Notes: generated by a model not told the origin, from the letters alone. A DNA stretch of 64,000 bases from RYN-230 sp963770535 (GCA_963770535.1 CAVYPZ010000004.1:868001-932000), one strand, 5' to 3'. Positions 16,369 to 24,445 are shown, counted from the stretch's first letter. Program-made: numbers and translations.

Positions 16369-18048
16369 CTACTTCGCCTTGAGGTGCAGCAGCACCTGCT
16401 CCATGTCCGGGTACGCGTAGGCAGCCGGCTGGGCGTACGGGTTGCCCGGCGTCGGCCAGCCAGTCAGCGACGAGTCGTCGTACTGGTACCAGTCAACGGC
16501 CTGGACCACCGGGATGATGGGCAGGTCGGTGAGCATGACCTGCTCTATCTGGCCGATGATCGCATGCTGCTGTGCCACCGACGTGGACGCGGCGTACTCG
16601 CTGAACAGCTTGTCCGTGGCCGGGTTGCTGTACCGCTCGTAGTTGGTCGTCGCCGTCTGGCCGATCGGCGCGGTGCCCGCCGAGTCCAGCCAGTTCCGCA
16701 GCTCGTAGTACGGGCTCGGGCCGAAGGTCTGCTGGTCGTAGAAGGCGAGCTGGTACTTGCCGGTGAAGAGGGAGGCGGTGAAGTCGGTGTTGCTCAGGTT
16801 GTCCGGCGTCACCTGGATACCGACCGCCTTGAGGTTCTGGGCGACCACCTGCATCGAGGCGACCCAGTCGGAGTAGTCGCCGATGTTGATGACGGAGAAG
16901 GAGAGCTTCTGGCCCTTCGAGTTCGCCATGATGCCGTCGGAGCCCATCTTGAACCCGGCCGAGGCCAGGATCTGCTTCGCCCTCGCCGGGTTGTAGCTGT
17001 AGTTGTACTTGCTGATCAGCGAGGAGTTCAGCCAGCTGGAGAACGTCGGCGTGACGATGCCGGCCTGGTTGGCGGGCGGCTCATACCCCGACTCGCCGAT
17101 CGCCGAGACCTTGGACCGGTCGATCGCGTCCGACATGGCCTCACGGACTTTGACGTTGCTGAGCAGGGAGTTCTTCAGGTTCGGGATCAGTGAGACGTTG
17201 ACCGTCGGCGGGAACCAGTAGTGGAAGTTGGGGCTCTTCGCCGTGTAGAAGGACTTGATCGACGGGATGTACTGCGAGCCCCACTGCGCCTGGCCGCTCG
17301 CCAGCTGGTCGTTGGCCGTGTTGTTGCTGGTGAAGGCCGGGTACTGCACCTTGGTGACCTTCGGCAGGCCGGGCTGCCAGTAGTGCGGGTTGGCCGTGTA
17401 GGTGATGTTCGCCTTCGTGCACGGGTTCACCTTGTACGGGCCGGTGCCCACCGGGTTGCTGTCCGGGTAGGCCACGGGGTTGCTGATCTTCGACCAGATG
17501 TGCTGCGGCACGATCGGCGTCTGGCCGGCGATGTAGTAGAAGGCCGGCACGGCCGGGTGCTTGAACTTCATGACCACCTGGTTGGAGCCGGCCTGGGTCA
17601 CGCTGGACAGCACCGACCAGTCCCCGGTCAGGTCCAGGGCCGGGTACTTCTTGATCAGGTTGAACGTGTACACCACGTCCGCGGCCGTCATCGGGGTCCC
17701 GTCGCTGAACTTGACACCGCTGCGGATGGTGAAGGTCAGCGAGCTGTTACCCGACCCCCACTTCCAGGAGGTCGCCAGCATCGGTGTGGTCTTGCCGTTC
17801 TGCAGCGCGTTGACGTAGACCAGCGGTTCGTAGACGAACCCCACCGACAGCAGCGTGTCCGACCCGTTGAACGGGCTGAAGTTGCAGGTCCACAGGGCAC
17901 CGTTCTCGTTGGAGATGGTGACGGTGTTCGTCGCCTTGGTACTGCCGTTGCCGTTGCCGTTGCTGTTGCCACCGCCCTTGCCGGCGCTGCAGGCGGCCGC
18001 GAGGACGCCGACCGCGACGAGGGCCCCGATTGCCTTGAGGCGTCTCAT
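16369..18048 (-). CDS. Solute-binding lipoprotein, SBP family 5
   Basis: A 559-residue lipoprotein that captures the substrate outside the cell for the Opp/Dpp-type transporter. The signal peptide MRRLKAIGALVAVGV ends in a lipobox LAAAC with the lipidated cysteine at residue 20. A Gly/Asn-rich linker precedes the binding domain: GALWTCNFSPFNGSD, SLTFTIRSGVKFSDGTPMTAADVVYTF, which is the family 5 signature region, then VREAMSDAIDRSKV. Family 5 proteins bind peptides, nickel or oligosaccharides; the GH4, ROK and kinase neighbours favour a sugar. The ATG at 18048 is chosen because the signal peptide starts there; the frame is open upstream into the kinase gene. Confidence 0.93.
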   Translation of the reverse strand: MRRLKAIGALVAVGVLAAACSAGKGGGNSNGNGNGSTKATNTVTISNENGALWTCNFSPFNGSDTLLSVGFVYEPLVYVNALQNGKTTPMLATSWKWGSGNSSLTFTIRSGVKFSDGTPMTAADVVYTFNLIKKYPALDLTGDWSVLSSVTQAGSNQVVMKFKHPAVPAFYYIAGQTPIVPQHIWSKISNPVAYPDSNPVGTGPYKVNPCTKANITYTANPHYWQPGLPKVTKVQYPAFTSNNTANDQLASGQAQWGSQYIPSIKSFYTAKSPNFHYWFPPTVNVSLIPNLKNSLLSNVKVREAMSDAIDRSKVSAIGESGYEPPANQAGIVTPTFSSWLNSSLISKYNYSYNPARAKQILASAGFKMGSDGIMANSKGQKLSFSVINIGDYSDWVASMQVVAQNLKAVGIQVTPDNLSNTDFTASLFTGKYQLAFYDQQTFGPSPYYELRNWLDSAGTAPIGQTATTNYERYSNPATDKLFSEYAASTSVAQQHAIIGQIEQVMLTDLPIIPVVQAVDWYQYDDSSLTGWPTPGNPYAQPAAYAYPDMEQVLLHLKAK

Positions 18049-19122
18049 GACTGAAGCCTTTCGGTGAGTGAATGTGAAGGTTGGGTGACCGGGGCGCCGA
18101 TGGCGCCATCTGCCCGGCCGCTGTCCGCCCGGGCGGTGTCTTCTTCGATGGTGGAGGTGACGTTCCGGGTGGTGGACGGTGACGTGCGCGGTGGTGGAGG
18201 TGACGTGCGCGGTGGTGGAGGTGACGTGCGCCCCCGCCGCGTCCATGGCCAGGGCCACGGCGCCGATGAGCGGGGCGTCGGCGGGAAACCGGGCGGGCAC
18301 GAGCTCGGGCGCAAACGGGGTGCCCGCCCTGAGGGCCTGCTCCAGGCCCGGCCGCAGCCGCTCCCATGACCTGACCAGTCCGCCGCCCACCGCGATCCGG
18401 GCCGGGTTCACGAAGATGGCCAGGTTGACCACGTGAAAGGCCAGCTCGGTGACGAACTCGCTGACGAGGCGATCCAGGCCGGGCTCGGTGGCCGCGGCGC
18501 CGAAGACATCGGCGGCCGCCATCGTCGCCGGAGCCCGGCGGGCGAGGGCCTGGCCGCTGATCATGTCTTCGAGCGGGATCCGGGCCCCGAGCGGGCGGCC
18601 TACGTCAGGGACGGCGCGCAGGTTGTAGCCGATCTCGCCGGCAGCGCCGTCCGCACCCGCCACGACCTGCCCGCCGATCACCAGGGCGGTGGACAGCCCG
18701 GTGCCCAGGTTCAGGTAGACGCCCGGGTCACAATCCTGCAGCGCGCCCCAGCGCACCTCGGCCTGGGCTGCTGCCTTGGCGTCGGTGGCCATCCGGATCG
18801 CCGCTCCCGGGAAGGCGGCGCGCAGTTCCCGGCCGAGCGGGAGGTCGCCCCAGCCGGGGATGGCGGGGGCCAGGTCGACCCGGTCCTCGAACGGGATCCC
18901 GAAGGTCGAGACCCCGACGGCGGCCAGGGTGGCGCCGCCGGCCGAGCTTTCCAGCAGGTCCCGGGCGGCCTGCACGCCCCGGCCGAAGCTGGCCCGGGCT
19001 CCGAGTTCGCCCCCGCTGCCCACCGTGGCCGCGCCGAGCCTGGTCCCTTCCAGGTCGCAGACCGCGGCGGCGATCTTGGTGCCGCCGAAGTCGAGCCCGA
19101 GAACGACCGAAGACCGGAGCAT
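18049..19122 (-). CDS. ROK-family sugar kinase without its own stop codon
   Basis: The N-terminal motif VVLGLDFGGTKIAAAV, the mid-region GADGAAGEIGYN and the C-terminal ARIAVGGGLV identify a ROK kinase (glucose, GlcNAc or similar) of about 310 residues. The zinc-binding CxCGxxGCxE motif of many ROK proteins is absent; only its final LE and SG remain (LEDMISGQAL). After AVALAMDAAG the frame continues through a repeat-coded tail (AHVTSTTAHVTSTT) and reaches the start of the lipoprotein gene without a stop, making a potential 917-residue fusion. The 21-bp repeat at 18179-18231 lies where the gene should end, so the original stop may have been lost by repeat expansion or a base error. Confidence 0.82.
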
Positions 19123-19169
19123 GGCGCCTGCCTGGGAAAACTCGGCGATTCGATGTCTTGCCGAAGATT

Positions 19170-19188
19170 GTTAGGACAGTATCCTAAC
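19170..19188. promoter_or_regulatory. Perfect palindrome, candidate ROK repressor operator
   Basis: GTTAGGA-CAGTA-TCCTAAC, 7-bp perfect arms with a 5-bp centre, lies 48 bp upstream of the kinase start and 104 bp upstream of the divergent ROK regulator start. Its A/T content contrasts with the surroundings. TTAGGAAA-type palindromes are known to me as typical ROK-regulator targets in actinobacteria, so control of both divergent units from this site is a reasonable inference. Confidence 0.65.
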
Positions 19189-19291
19189 TATCTGAAGGGC
19201 CACAAGCCCGATCTGCAAAGTTCGTCCCGCCCGCGTCTGGGGCATTGGCGGTGCTTCCCGCGCTGTGCGGGAGGAAGACACGGAGGTGGCA

Positions 19292-20584
19292 GTGACAGTC
19301 ACTCAGGCGCGCGGGCTGGACGGCGCGGCCCCAGGCCTGGCCGGCCCGGGGGCCGCGGCACGCCCGCCGCTCATCCGGGCCATGAACGAGCGGCTGCTGC
19401 TCGGTCACATCCAGGACCTCGGGCCCATCTCCCGCGCAGATCTGGCCCGGCTGTCCGGGCTGTCCAAGCCGACCGTGTCCCTGGCCCTGGCCGCGGTCGA
19501 GCGGGCCGGCCTGGTCCGCACGGCCGGGCAGCGGACCGGGGTGCCGGGCCGGTCCGCCCGGCTGTACGAGGTCCGCCCCGAGGCCGGCTACGTGCTGGGC
19601 CTCGACATCGGGCACAAGTACATCCGCGGCGCCCTCGCCGACCTGGCCGGCGGCATCCTGGCTTCGTCGGCGATCCCGTCGCGGGCTTCAAGTGTGCGCG
19701 GCCGGGTCGGCGAGCTGATCCAGCTGGCCGACGAGCTGTGCGCCAGCGCCAGGGTTCCGCGTCAGGCCATCACCCAGACCGTCATCGGGAGCCCCGGCGT
19801 GTACGACCCGCGGCGCAACTCCATGGCCCTGACCGGCGGGCTGCCCGGCTGGGACCGGCCCGCGGTCCTGGCCGACCTGCGCGCGGCGTTCGGCCAGTCA
19901 CTGGTAGTGGAGAACGACGTGGACGCCGCGGCCCTGGCCGAGCGCACCCACGGCCACGGCCGTGACGCGGAGAGCTTCGCGTTCGTCTCGGTCGGCAGCG
20001 GGATCGGCATGGGCCTCGTGGTCGGCGGCCGGCTGCACCGGGGCATGCACGGCGTGGCCGGGGAGATCGCCTACCTGCCGATCTCCGGCGGCCAGGGTGC
20101 CGACCCTGGCGATGCCCGGCGCCGCGGGCCGCTGGAGGCGGCAGCCTCCGCCCCGGCCGTCGTCCGCGCCGCCCGGCGAGCGGGCATGCGGGGCCAGGTT
20201 TCCGCCCGTCGCGTCTTCGAGGCGGCCGCGGCCGGGGATGAGCGGGCTGCCGCCGTCGTGGCGGGCGAGGCCGAGCTGGTGGCCCGCGTGCTGTGCTGCG
20301 TGGTCACGATCGTCGACCCGGGCCTCATCGTGCTCGGCGGCGGGGTGGGACAGGCCCCCGGCTTCGCTGCCGCGGTCACCCGCGAGCTCGAGCAGATCGC
20401 CCCGGTCATGCCCGAGGTACGCGTCAGCGCGCTGGGCAGCGACGTCGTGGTGCACGGCTGCCTGGCGGCCGGGGCGGAACTGGCCTGGAAGCAGCTGACC
20501 GCGGCACTGCCGGCCGCGCTGGGCCCGGAGGCGGCGGGCCCCGATAGCGGCGGGGCTGGGCCCGGAGGCGGCGGGCCCCGATAG
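19292..20584 (+). CDS. ROK-family transcriptional repressor
   Basis: A regulator of about 430 residues. An N-terminal winged helix (LGHIQDLGPISRADLARLSGLSKPTVSLALAAVERAGLV) precedes a ROK sugar-sensing domain (VLGLDIGHKYIRGAL, VENDVDAAALAE, FVSVGSGIGMGLVVGG, HGVAGEIAYLP, LIVLGGGVG). The zinc CxCG motif is missing, as in the divergent kinase. The GTG at 19292 is favoured over an earlier in-frame GTG because CGGAGG stands five bases before it. Its likely role is to repress the divergent sugar operon until the transported sugar or its phosphate binds. The C-terminal ~20 residues (GPEAAGPDSGGAGPGGGG) come from a 37-bp tandem duplication that also supplies the stop codon. Confidence 0.92.
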   Translation: MTVTQARGLDGAAPGLAGPGAAARPPLIRAMNERLLLGHIQDLGPISRADLARLSGLSKPTVSLALAAVERAGLVRTAGQRTGVPGRSARLYEVRPEAGYVLGLDIGHKYIRGALADLAGGILASSAIPSRASSVRGRVGELIQLADELCASARVPRQAITQTVIGSPGVYDPRRNSMALTGGLPGWDRPAVLADLRAAFGQSLVVENDVDAAALAERTHGHGRDAESFAFVSVGSGIGMGLVVGGRLHRGMHGVAGEIAYLPISGGQGADPGDARRRGPLEAAASAPAVVRAARRAGMRGQVSARRVFEAAAAGDERAAAVVAGEAELVARVLCCVVTIVDPGLIVLGGGVGQAPGFAAAVTRELEQIAPVMPEVRVSALGSDVVVHGCLAAGAELAWKQLTAALPAALGPEAAGPDSGGAGPGGGGPR

Positions 20585-20590
20585 CGGCGG
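20521..20590 (+). repeat. 37-bp tandem duplication across the ROK repressor stop codon
   Basis: Unit 20521-20557 is repeated exactly over 33 bases at 20558-20590. Because 37 is not a multiple of three, the second copy is read in a different frame and there the CCGATAG segment provides the stop at 20582-20584. Confidence 0.9.
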
Positions 20591-20648
20591 CCTTGAGTAG
20601 CGGCGGGGCTGGGTAGCGGCGGGCCTGCGCTCGGCTAGCTGGGCTTCG

Positions 20649-21203
20649 TCAGGCCTCGGGGTGCAGCAGCGCCCAGACCACCTTGCCGCCCCCGTCGAGC
20701 AGGTGCCAGCCCCACCGGACGCAGCACGACTCGACCACATTCAGCCCGCGGCCGTTTTCCGCGCAGGGCCCGGGGTCGCGCAGCACCGGGATGCCGCTGC
20801 CCGGGTCGGTGACCATGCACATCACGTAGGGGGCCTGGCCGAGAAGCCGCAGCCGGATGGGGCACTCGCTGGTGACCGGCGGTCCGGCGGCCACCCCATG
20901 GCGCAGCGCGTTCGTCACCAGCTCGGAAACCACCAGGCCAGCCACGTCAGCCAGGTCCGGGAGACCCCAGTCGCGGAGGACGGAGCGGGTGAAGTCGCGC
21001 CCGGTCTTGACCGCCTCCGGAACCGGGAGCAGTGCGCAGGTCGCGGAGGGCTGGGTGTCGGCCAGTTCATCGAGCAGGGGGACCGGAGGGCGCAGCGGGC
21101 TCGTGTAGCGCATCCCAGCGGGCTCCCGCGCGGGGAGGAGCCACTCATGGCCCACGCTGATGACCTCCGTCTTGACTGGCGAGGCCGCCCGGTGTGTGGT
21201 CAT
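20649..21203 (-). CDS. ATP-binding anti-sigma-factor-like protein (HATPase)
   Basis: A 184-residue protein with a GHKL ATPase domain of the RsbW/SpoIIAB type, common in actinomycetes next to XRE-DUF5753 genes. The N-box is VVSELVTNALRHG, the G1-like segment is VTDPGSGIP and the G2 box is GRGLNVVESCC. The N-terminal 60 residues are variable. The start MTTHRAASPVK at 21203 is preferred over longer options because the domain is complete from there and the upstream part is low in coding character. It is divergent from the XRE gene, and a palindrome lies in between. It probably acts as a regulatory partner; the target is unknown. Confidence 0.83.
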   Translation of the reverse strand: MTTHRAASPVKTEVISVGHEWLLPAREPAGMRYTSPLRPPVPLLDELADTQPSATCALLPVPEAVKTGRDFTRSVLRDWGLPDLADVAGLVVSELVTNALRHGVAAGPPVTSECPIRLRLLGQAPYVMCMVTDPGSGIPVLRDPGPCAENGRGLNVVESCCVRWGWHLLDGGGKVVWALLHPEA

Positions 21204-21270
21204 CGGGTTCCCGTCTGTCTCCTGGCACTTGTCGTGCGTGTGGCGCTCAGGCGCTATCATCGCCCATGTA

Positions 21271-21286
21271 CCTTGCAAGCGCAAGG
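21271..21286. promoter_or_regulatory. Palindrome CCTTGC-N4-GCAAGG between divergent regulators
   Basis: Perfect 6-bp arms, CCTTGC (21271-21276) and GCAAGG (21281-21286), lie between the HATPase and XRE-DUF5753 genes. A related TTGC-N5-GCAA site occurs upstream of the second XRE-DUF5753 gene (56874-56886), which suggests a shared recognition element for this regulator family. Confidence 0.5.
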
Positions 21287-21394
21287 GCGGATGCACGTGC
21301 AGATGAATGTGCGGGATGCATGTGCGGGCCGTGAGGAGGCCCTCAACGGGAGGAGTTGCTGAAGGATTCCTGAGACGAAATCCAGGGGGATGAC

Positions 21395-22267
21395 GTGATC
21401 TCAGTTCAGCCGGGAAGCGGGCCAACGGTGCTCCGTATCCTTCTCGGTTCTCAGCTGCGGGGGCTGCGTGAGGCAAAGGGGATCACACGCGAGGAAGCCG
21501 GGTACGCGATCCGCGCATCCGGTTCCAAGATCAGCCGCATGGAGCTCGGAAGAGTCGGCTTCAAAGAGCGCGACGTTGTCGATTTGCTGGAGATGTACGG
21601 CGTCAGCGATGAGACAGAGCGGGTCACCCTTGTGGCACTCGCCAGAGAGGCGAATTCGCCTGGCTGGTGGCATAAATACGGGGATGTTCTGCCGGACTGG
21701 TTCCAGGTGTACGTGGGCCTGGAGGAAGCCGCGGCACTCATCAGGCTCTACGAGGTGCAGTTCATTCCGGGCCTGCTTCAGACGGCGGACTACGCACGGG
21801 CGGTCGTGTCCCTCGGCCAGCCCGGCGCTTCCGCCGAAGAAGTCGAGCGCAGGGTAAGCCTGCGGATCGCGCGGCAGGGGCTGCTCCGCAAACCGGGGGC
21901 TCCGCGGTTGTGGGCAGTGGTGGATGAAGCGGCGCTTCGGCGGCCGATTGGTGGCGGGGAGGTGATGCGGGCACAGCTCGAGCGGCTGATCGAGGTGACC
22001 GAAGAACCCAACATCACACTCCAGGTAGTGCCATTCAGTTCCGGTGGGCACGCGGCTGAAGGTGGTGCGTTTACGATCCTCCGGTTCCCGGAGGTCGACC
22101 TTCCTGACGTGGTCTACGTGGAGCAGCTGACGAGTTCTCTCTACCTGGATAAGCGCGACGACGTGGAACGGTACACCGAGGTTATGGAACGCCTCAGTGT
22201 CGAGAGCGAGTCGCCTGAACACACCACAGAAATCCTGAGCGGAATGCTTAAGGAAGTGGATAGATGA
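21395..22267 (+). CDS. XRE-family regulator with DUF5753 (WhiJ/Scr1-like)
   Basis: A 290-residue regulator. The helix-turn-helix lies at about residues 20-75 (LRGLREAKGITREEAGYAIRASGSKISRMELG) and DUF5753 at 100-280 (PGWWHKYGDVLPDWFQVYVGLEEAA, FIPGLLQTADYA, LTSSLYLDKRDDVERY). Such proteins form a large paralogous family in actinomycetes, paired with small DUF397 proteins, with roles in development and antibiotic production. The stop overlaps the DUF397 start by ATGA (22264-22267), showing translational coupling. Base composition is slightly lower in GC than its neighbours, with more A-ending codons, which would fit lateral spread of these modules. Confidence 0.93.
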   Translation: MISVQPGSGPTVLRILLGSQLRGLREAKGITREEAGYAIRASGSKISRMELGRVGFKERDVVDLLEMYGVSDETERVTLVALAREANSPGWWHKYGDVLPDWFQVYVGLEEAAALIRLYEVQFIPGLLQTADYARAVVSLGQPGASAEEVERRVSLRIARQGLLRKPGAPRLWAVVDEAALRRPIGGGEVMRAQLERLIEVTEEPNITLQVVPFSSGGHAAEGGAFTILRFPEVDLPDVVYVEQLTSSLYLDKRDDVERYTEVMERLSVESESPEHTTEILSGMLKEVDR

Positions 22268-22497
22268 ACACATACAACGGAATGCCTGCTACCGACTTGG
22301 CTGATGCTCGCTGGCGTAAGAGCAGCATCAGCAACTCACAGGGAACCTGCGTCGAGTTGGCCCGCCTCACCGGAGGCGAGTTTGCCGTGCGGAACTCACG
22401 CAACCCTGAAGGACCGGCCCTCATATACACCCGCGCCGAGATCGCCGCTCTCATTGAGGGCGTGAAGCGGGGCGAATTCGACGATTTGCTGGTCTAG
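22264..22497 (+). CDS. DUF397-domain small protein
   Basis: A 77-residue protein of the DUF397 family: WRKSSISNSQGTCVELARL, then FAVRNSRNPEGPALIYTRAEI and a C-terminal helix ending FDDLLV. It is the partner of the XRE-DUF5753 protein with which its start overlaps; in known pairs the small protein counteracts the regulator. The stop codon lies in the centre of a short palindrome (22489-22503) and is followed by a hairpin terminator. Confidence 0.92.
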   Translation: MNTYNGMPATDLADARWRKSSISNSQGTCVELARLTGGEFAVRNSRNPEGPALIYTRAEIAALIEGVKRGEFDDLLV

Positions 22498-22563
22498 GAC
22501 CAGGCCGTTCTTCCGCGGCTAACGCCGGGCTCAGGTGCGAGCCCTGGCGCTGCGGGAGTGGCC

Positions 22564-22600
22564 GTCGGCCGCCGTGTTCCTGCGTGACACGGCGGCCGAC
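22564..22600 (+). terminator. Hairpin terminator of the XRE-DUF397 operon
   Basis: A perfect 14-bp stem, GTCGGCCGCCGTGT (22564-22577) with ACACGGCGGCCGAC (22587-22600), loop TCCTGCGTG, followed by the weakly T-rich GCATTTCTAT. It lies 67 bases after the DUF397 stop. Confidence 0.8.
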
Positions 22601-22630
22601 GCATTTCTATGCGGAGGCTAGAGTCCTCAG

Positions 22631-23416
22631 GTGGCTCAGGTGCAGGAAGAGTTCGGTCCCACCATCGCGACCAGGCGGCTGCTGGTCTGGGAGATTGTCA
22701 TCGTCTTCGCGCTCTCCCTGGGCGGCAGCGCGCTGTTCGCGATCATCGACCTGATCGCGTCGCTCACGGCCAGCAAGGCCCTGAACAAGCAGCAGGCCCT
22801 GATCGTCGGGTCTCTCGCGCCGGGCCGCCCGTTGCTGGACCTCATCCTGCAGCTGGCCAACCTGCTGATCGGGCTGGCTCCGGTCGCGCTCGTCTGCTAC
22901 CTGCTGGTCCGGGAAGGCACGACGCCGTCGGCCGCGATAGGCCTCGACGCGCGCGAGCCAGGCCGTGACCTGGCCAAGGGCGCCATCCTCGCAGCGGTGA
23001 TAGGCGGCTCCGGGCTGGTTCTCTACCTGGCCGCGTACAAGCTCGGGCTGGCCCTGAACGTGGTCCCGGAGAACCTGCCCGATATCTGGTGGCGCATCCC
23101 CGTGCTGGTCCTGCAGGCCGCCCGGGATGGGATCCTCGAGGAGGTCCTCGTCGTCGGCTACCTGCTCCGGCGCCTGGATCAGCTGGGCATGTCACCCGCC
23201 CGGGCGATCGCGGTAAGCGCCGTGGTGCGCGGCTCCTACCACCTCTACCAGGGCTTCGGCGGTTTCATCGGCAACGCGGTGATGGGCGTGATCTTCGCGC
23301 TGCTCTACCGCCGGTGGAAGCGGGTCACCCCGCTGATCATTGCGCACACCCTCATCGACACCGGCGCGTTCGTCGGCTACGCGGTCCTGCACGGCCACGT
23401 CTCCTGGCTCCCCTAG
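22631..23416 (+). CDS. CPBP-family intramembrane metalloprotease
   Basis: A 261-residue integral membrane protein with about six to eight hydrophobic helices. The Abi/CPBP motifs are ILEEVLVVGYLLRR (the paired glutamates), RGSYHLYQGFGG (histidine) and IIAHTLIDTGAF (histidine), the three motifs of the intramembrane glutamic-type or metallo-endopeptidase fold. Members mature membrane proteins or protect against toxic peptides. The start is a GTG at 22631 without a strong Shine-Dalgarno; a second GTG (MQEEFG) lies four codons on. The 3' end is tandemly repeated across its stop codon. Confidence 0.88.
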   Translation: MAQVQEEFGPTIATRRLLVWEIVIVFALSLGGSALFAIIDLIASLTASKALNKQQALIVGSLAPGRPLLDLILQLANLLIGLAPVALVCYLLVREGTTPSAAIGLDAREPGRDLAKGAILAAVIGGSGLVLYLAAYKLGLALNVVPENLPDIWWRIPVLVLQAARDGILEEVLVVGYLLRRLDQLGMSPARAIAVSAVVRGSYHLYQGFGGFIGNAVMGVIFALLYRRWKRVTPLIIAHTLIDTGAFVGYAVLHGHVSWLP

Positions 23417-23464
23417 CCGTGGCTCCCCTAGCCGTGGCTCCCCTAGCCGTGGCTCCCCTAGCCG
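23405..23464 (+). repeat. Four exact 15-bp repeats spanning the CPBP stop codon
   Basis: Unit TGGCTCCCCTAGCCG occurs four times without change (23405-23464). The first copy contains the last three codons (Trp-Leu-Pro) and the TAG stop of the CPBP gene; the following copies repeat the in-frame stop three more times. Confidence 0.95.
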
Positions 23465-23501
23465 CCGCATCGGCTGCTGCGGCCGCAGAAATCCCGACCC
23501 C

Positions 23502-23742
23502 GGGGCACACACGTAACACCAGCCACGCAGGCCGCGCAAGTCCCCGGCTCGGCGGGAATCTGAGTCAGTTCGTGGACACTTCGGGTCGCGGGGGCAGCCC
23601 CGTCGGCATGTGCCACCGGAAGTGCGCGACGATGGGTTAATGATCATGGGTTTGCTGGGCCTGGAGCCCCAGTGATCCCATGATCACGCAGGTGGCAAGC
23701 CCGGTCCCGGGGCACATGGGTAACACCAGCCACGCAGGCCGC
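23502..23742. repeat. 34-bp direct repeats flanking a long palindrome
   Basis: Direct repeats at 23502-23535 and 23709-23742 match at about 31 of 34 positions and share GTAACACCAGCCACGCAGGC. Between them lies an inverted repeat TGATCATGGG (23641-23650) / CCCATGATCA (23677-23686) with an inner CTGGG/CCCAG stem. No reading frame in the element looks real. The 463-bp interval between the CPBP and YbaK genes holds only this element and tandem repeats, including three copies of a CCGGGTCAGGGG-type unit at 23752-23815. It could be a small non-autonomous mobile element or a duplicated regulatory block. Confidence 0.6.
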
Positions 23743-23834
23743 ACGAGTTGGGGGCCGGGCCCGGGTCAGGGGCCGGGCCCGGGTCAGGGGCCGAGCCCCG
23801 GTCAGGGGCCGGGTGAGTGAGCCAGCGGGGCCGG

Positions 23835-23897
23835 GGGTCAGCGGGCCAGGCTGGCGGGTCAGCGGGCCAGGCTGGCGGGTCAGCGGGCCAGGCTGGG
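23835..23897 (-). repeat. Three 21-bp repeats spanning the YbaK stop codon
   Basis: The plus-strand unit GGGTCAGCGGGCCAGGCTGG plus one base occurs at 23835-23855, 23856-23876 and 23877-23897. On the minus strand each copy encodes Ser-Leu-Ala-Arg and a TGA; the copy at 23877-23897 holds the real stop of the YbaK-type gene. Confidence 0.92.
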
Positions 23898-24422
23898 GAT
23901 GACCAGGGCGCCCGGCAGGTGCGCGACCGCCGCACCCGGCAGCACCAGCTTGGACCGCCGCAGGCCGCTGCCGATAACCACGGCCGGGGCCGCGGCGACG
24001 CGGGCGTCGACCAGGACCGGCCAGTCCGCGGGCAGGCCGATGGGGGTGATCCCGCCGTACTCCATCCCGGTCTCCGCTACCGCCACGTCCATCGGCGCGA
24101 ACGACGCCTTGCGCACGTCGAGCTGGCGCCGGGCGGTGCCGTTGACGTCGGCCCGGGTGGTGGCCAGCACGACGCAGGCCGCGAAGCGGGTCTCGCCGCC
24201 CCGCCGTCCGCTGATCACCACGCAGTTGGCGGACATGGTCAGCTCCACGCCGTAGCGCTCACAGAACGCCGCGGTGTCGGCCAGCGCGGGATCGATCTCC
24301 GCGACGCCCGTCGAGTCGCCCGCCAGGGTGCCTTCCAGTGCCGCCAGCGCGCTGGCCACGGCCGGGGCCAGCAGGTCCGGCCGGCCGCGGGCCGGGACAA
24401 CCTCAAGATCACCCATGGTCAT
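23880..24422 (-). CDS. YbaK/EbsC-type aminoacyl-tRNA deacylase
   Basis: A 180-residue protein with the YbaK/ProX fold that hydrolyses mischarged tRNA, usually Cys-tRNA(Pro) or Ala-tRNA(Pro). Family blocks: FCERYGVELTMSANCVVISG, FAACVVLATTRADVNGTARRQL, then the core TGMEYGGITPIGLPADWPVLVD and the C-terminal SGLRRSKLVLPGA. The lysine expected in the catalytic VRKASF segment is present. The start MTMGDLEVV at 24422 avoids an Arg/Cys-rich shadow extension made from the neighbour's repeats. It is divergent from the amidase gene with only 23 bp between the starts. Confidence 0.87.
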   Translation of the reverse strand: MTMGDLEVVPARGRPDLLAPAVASALAALEGTLAGDSTGVAEIDPALADTAAFCERYGVELTMSANCVVISGRRGGETRFAACVVLATTRADVNGTARRQLDVRKASFAPMDVAVAETGMEYGGITPIGLPADWPVLVDARVAAAPAVVIGSGLRRSKLVLPGAAVAHLPGALVIPSLAR

Positions 24423-24445
24423 CTGCACCCGGCTATCCTGCCACC

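Noticed and set aside
22489..22503. DasR-site-like palindrome CTGGTC-TAG-GACCAG at the DUF397 stop
   Set aside because: It has one extra central base compared with the known DasR site and lies at a stop codon, not in a promoter; chance is more likely.
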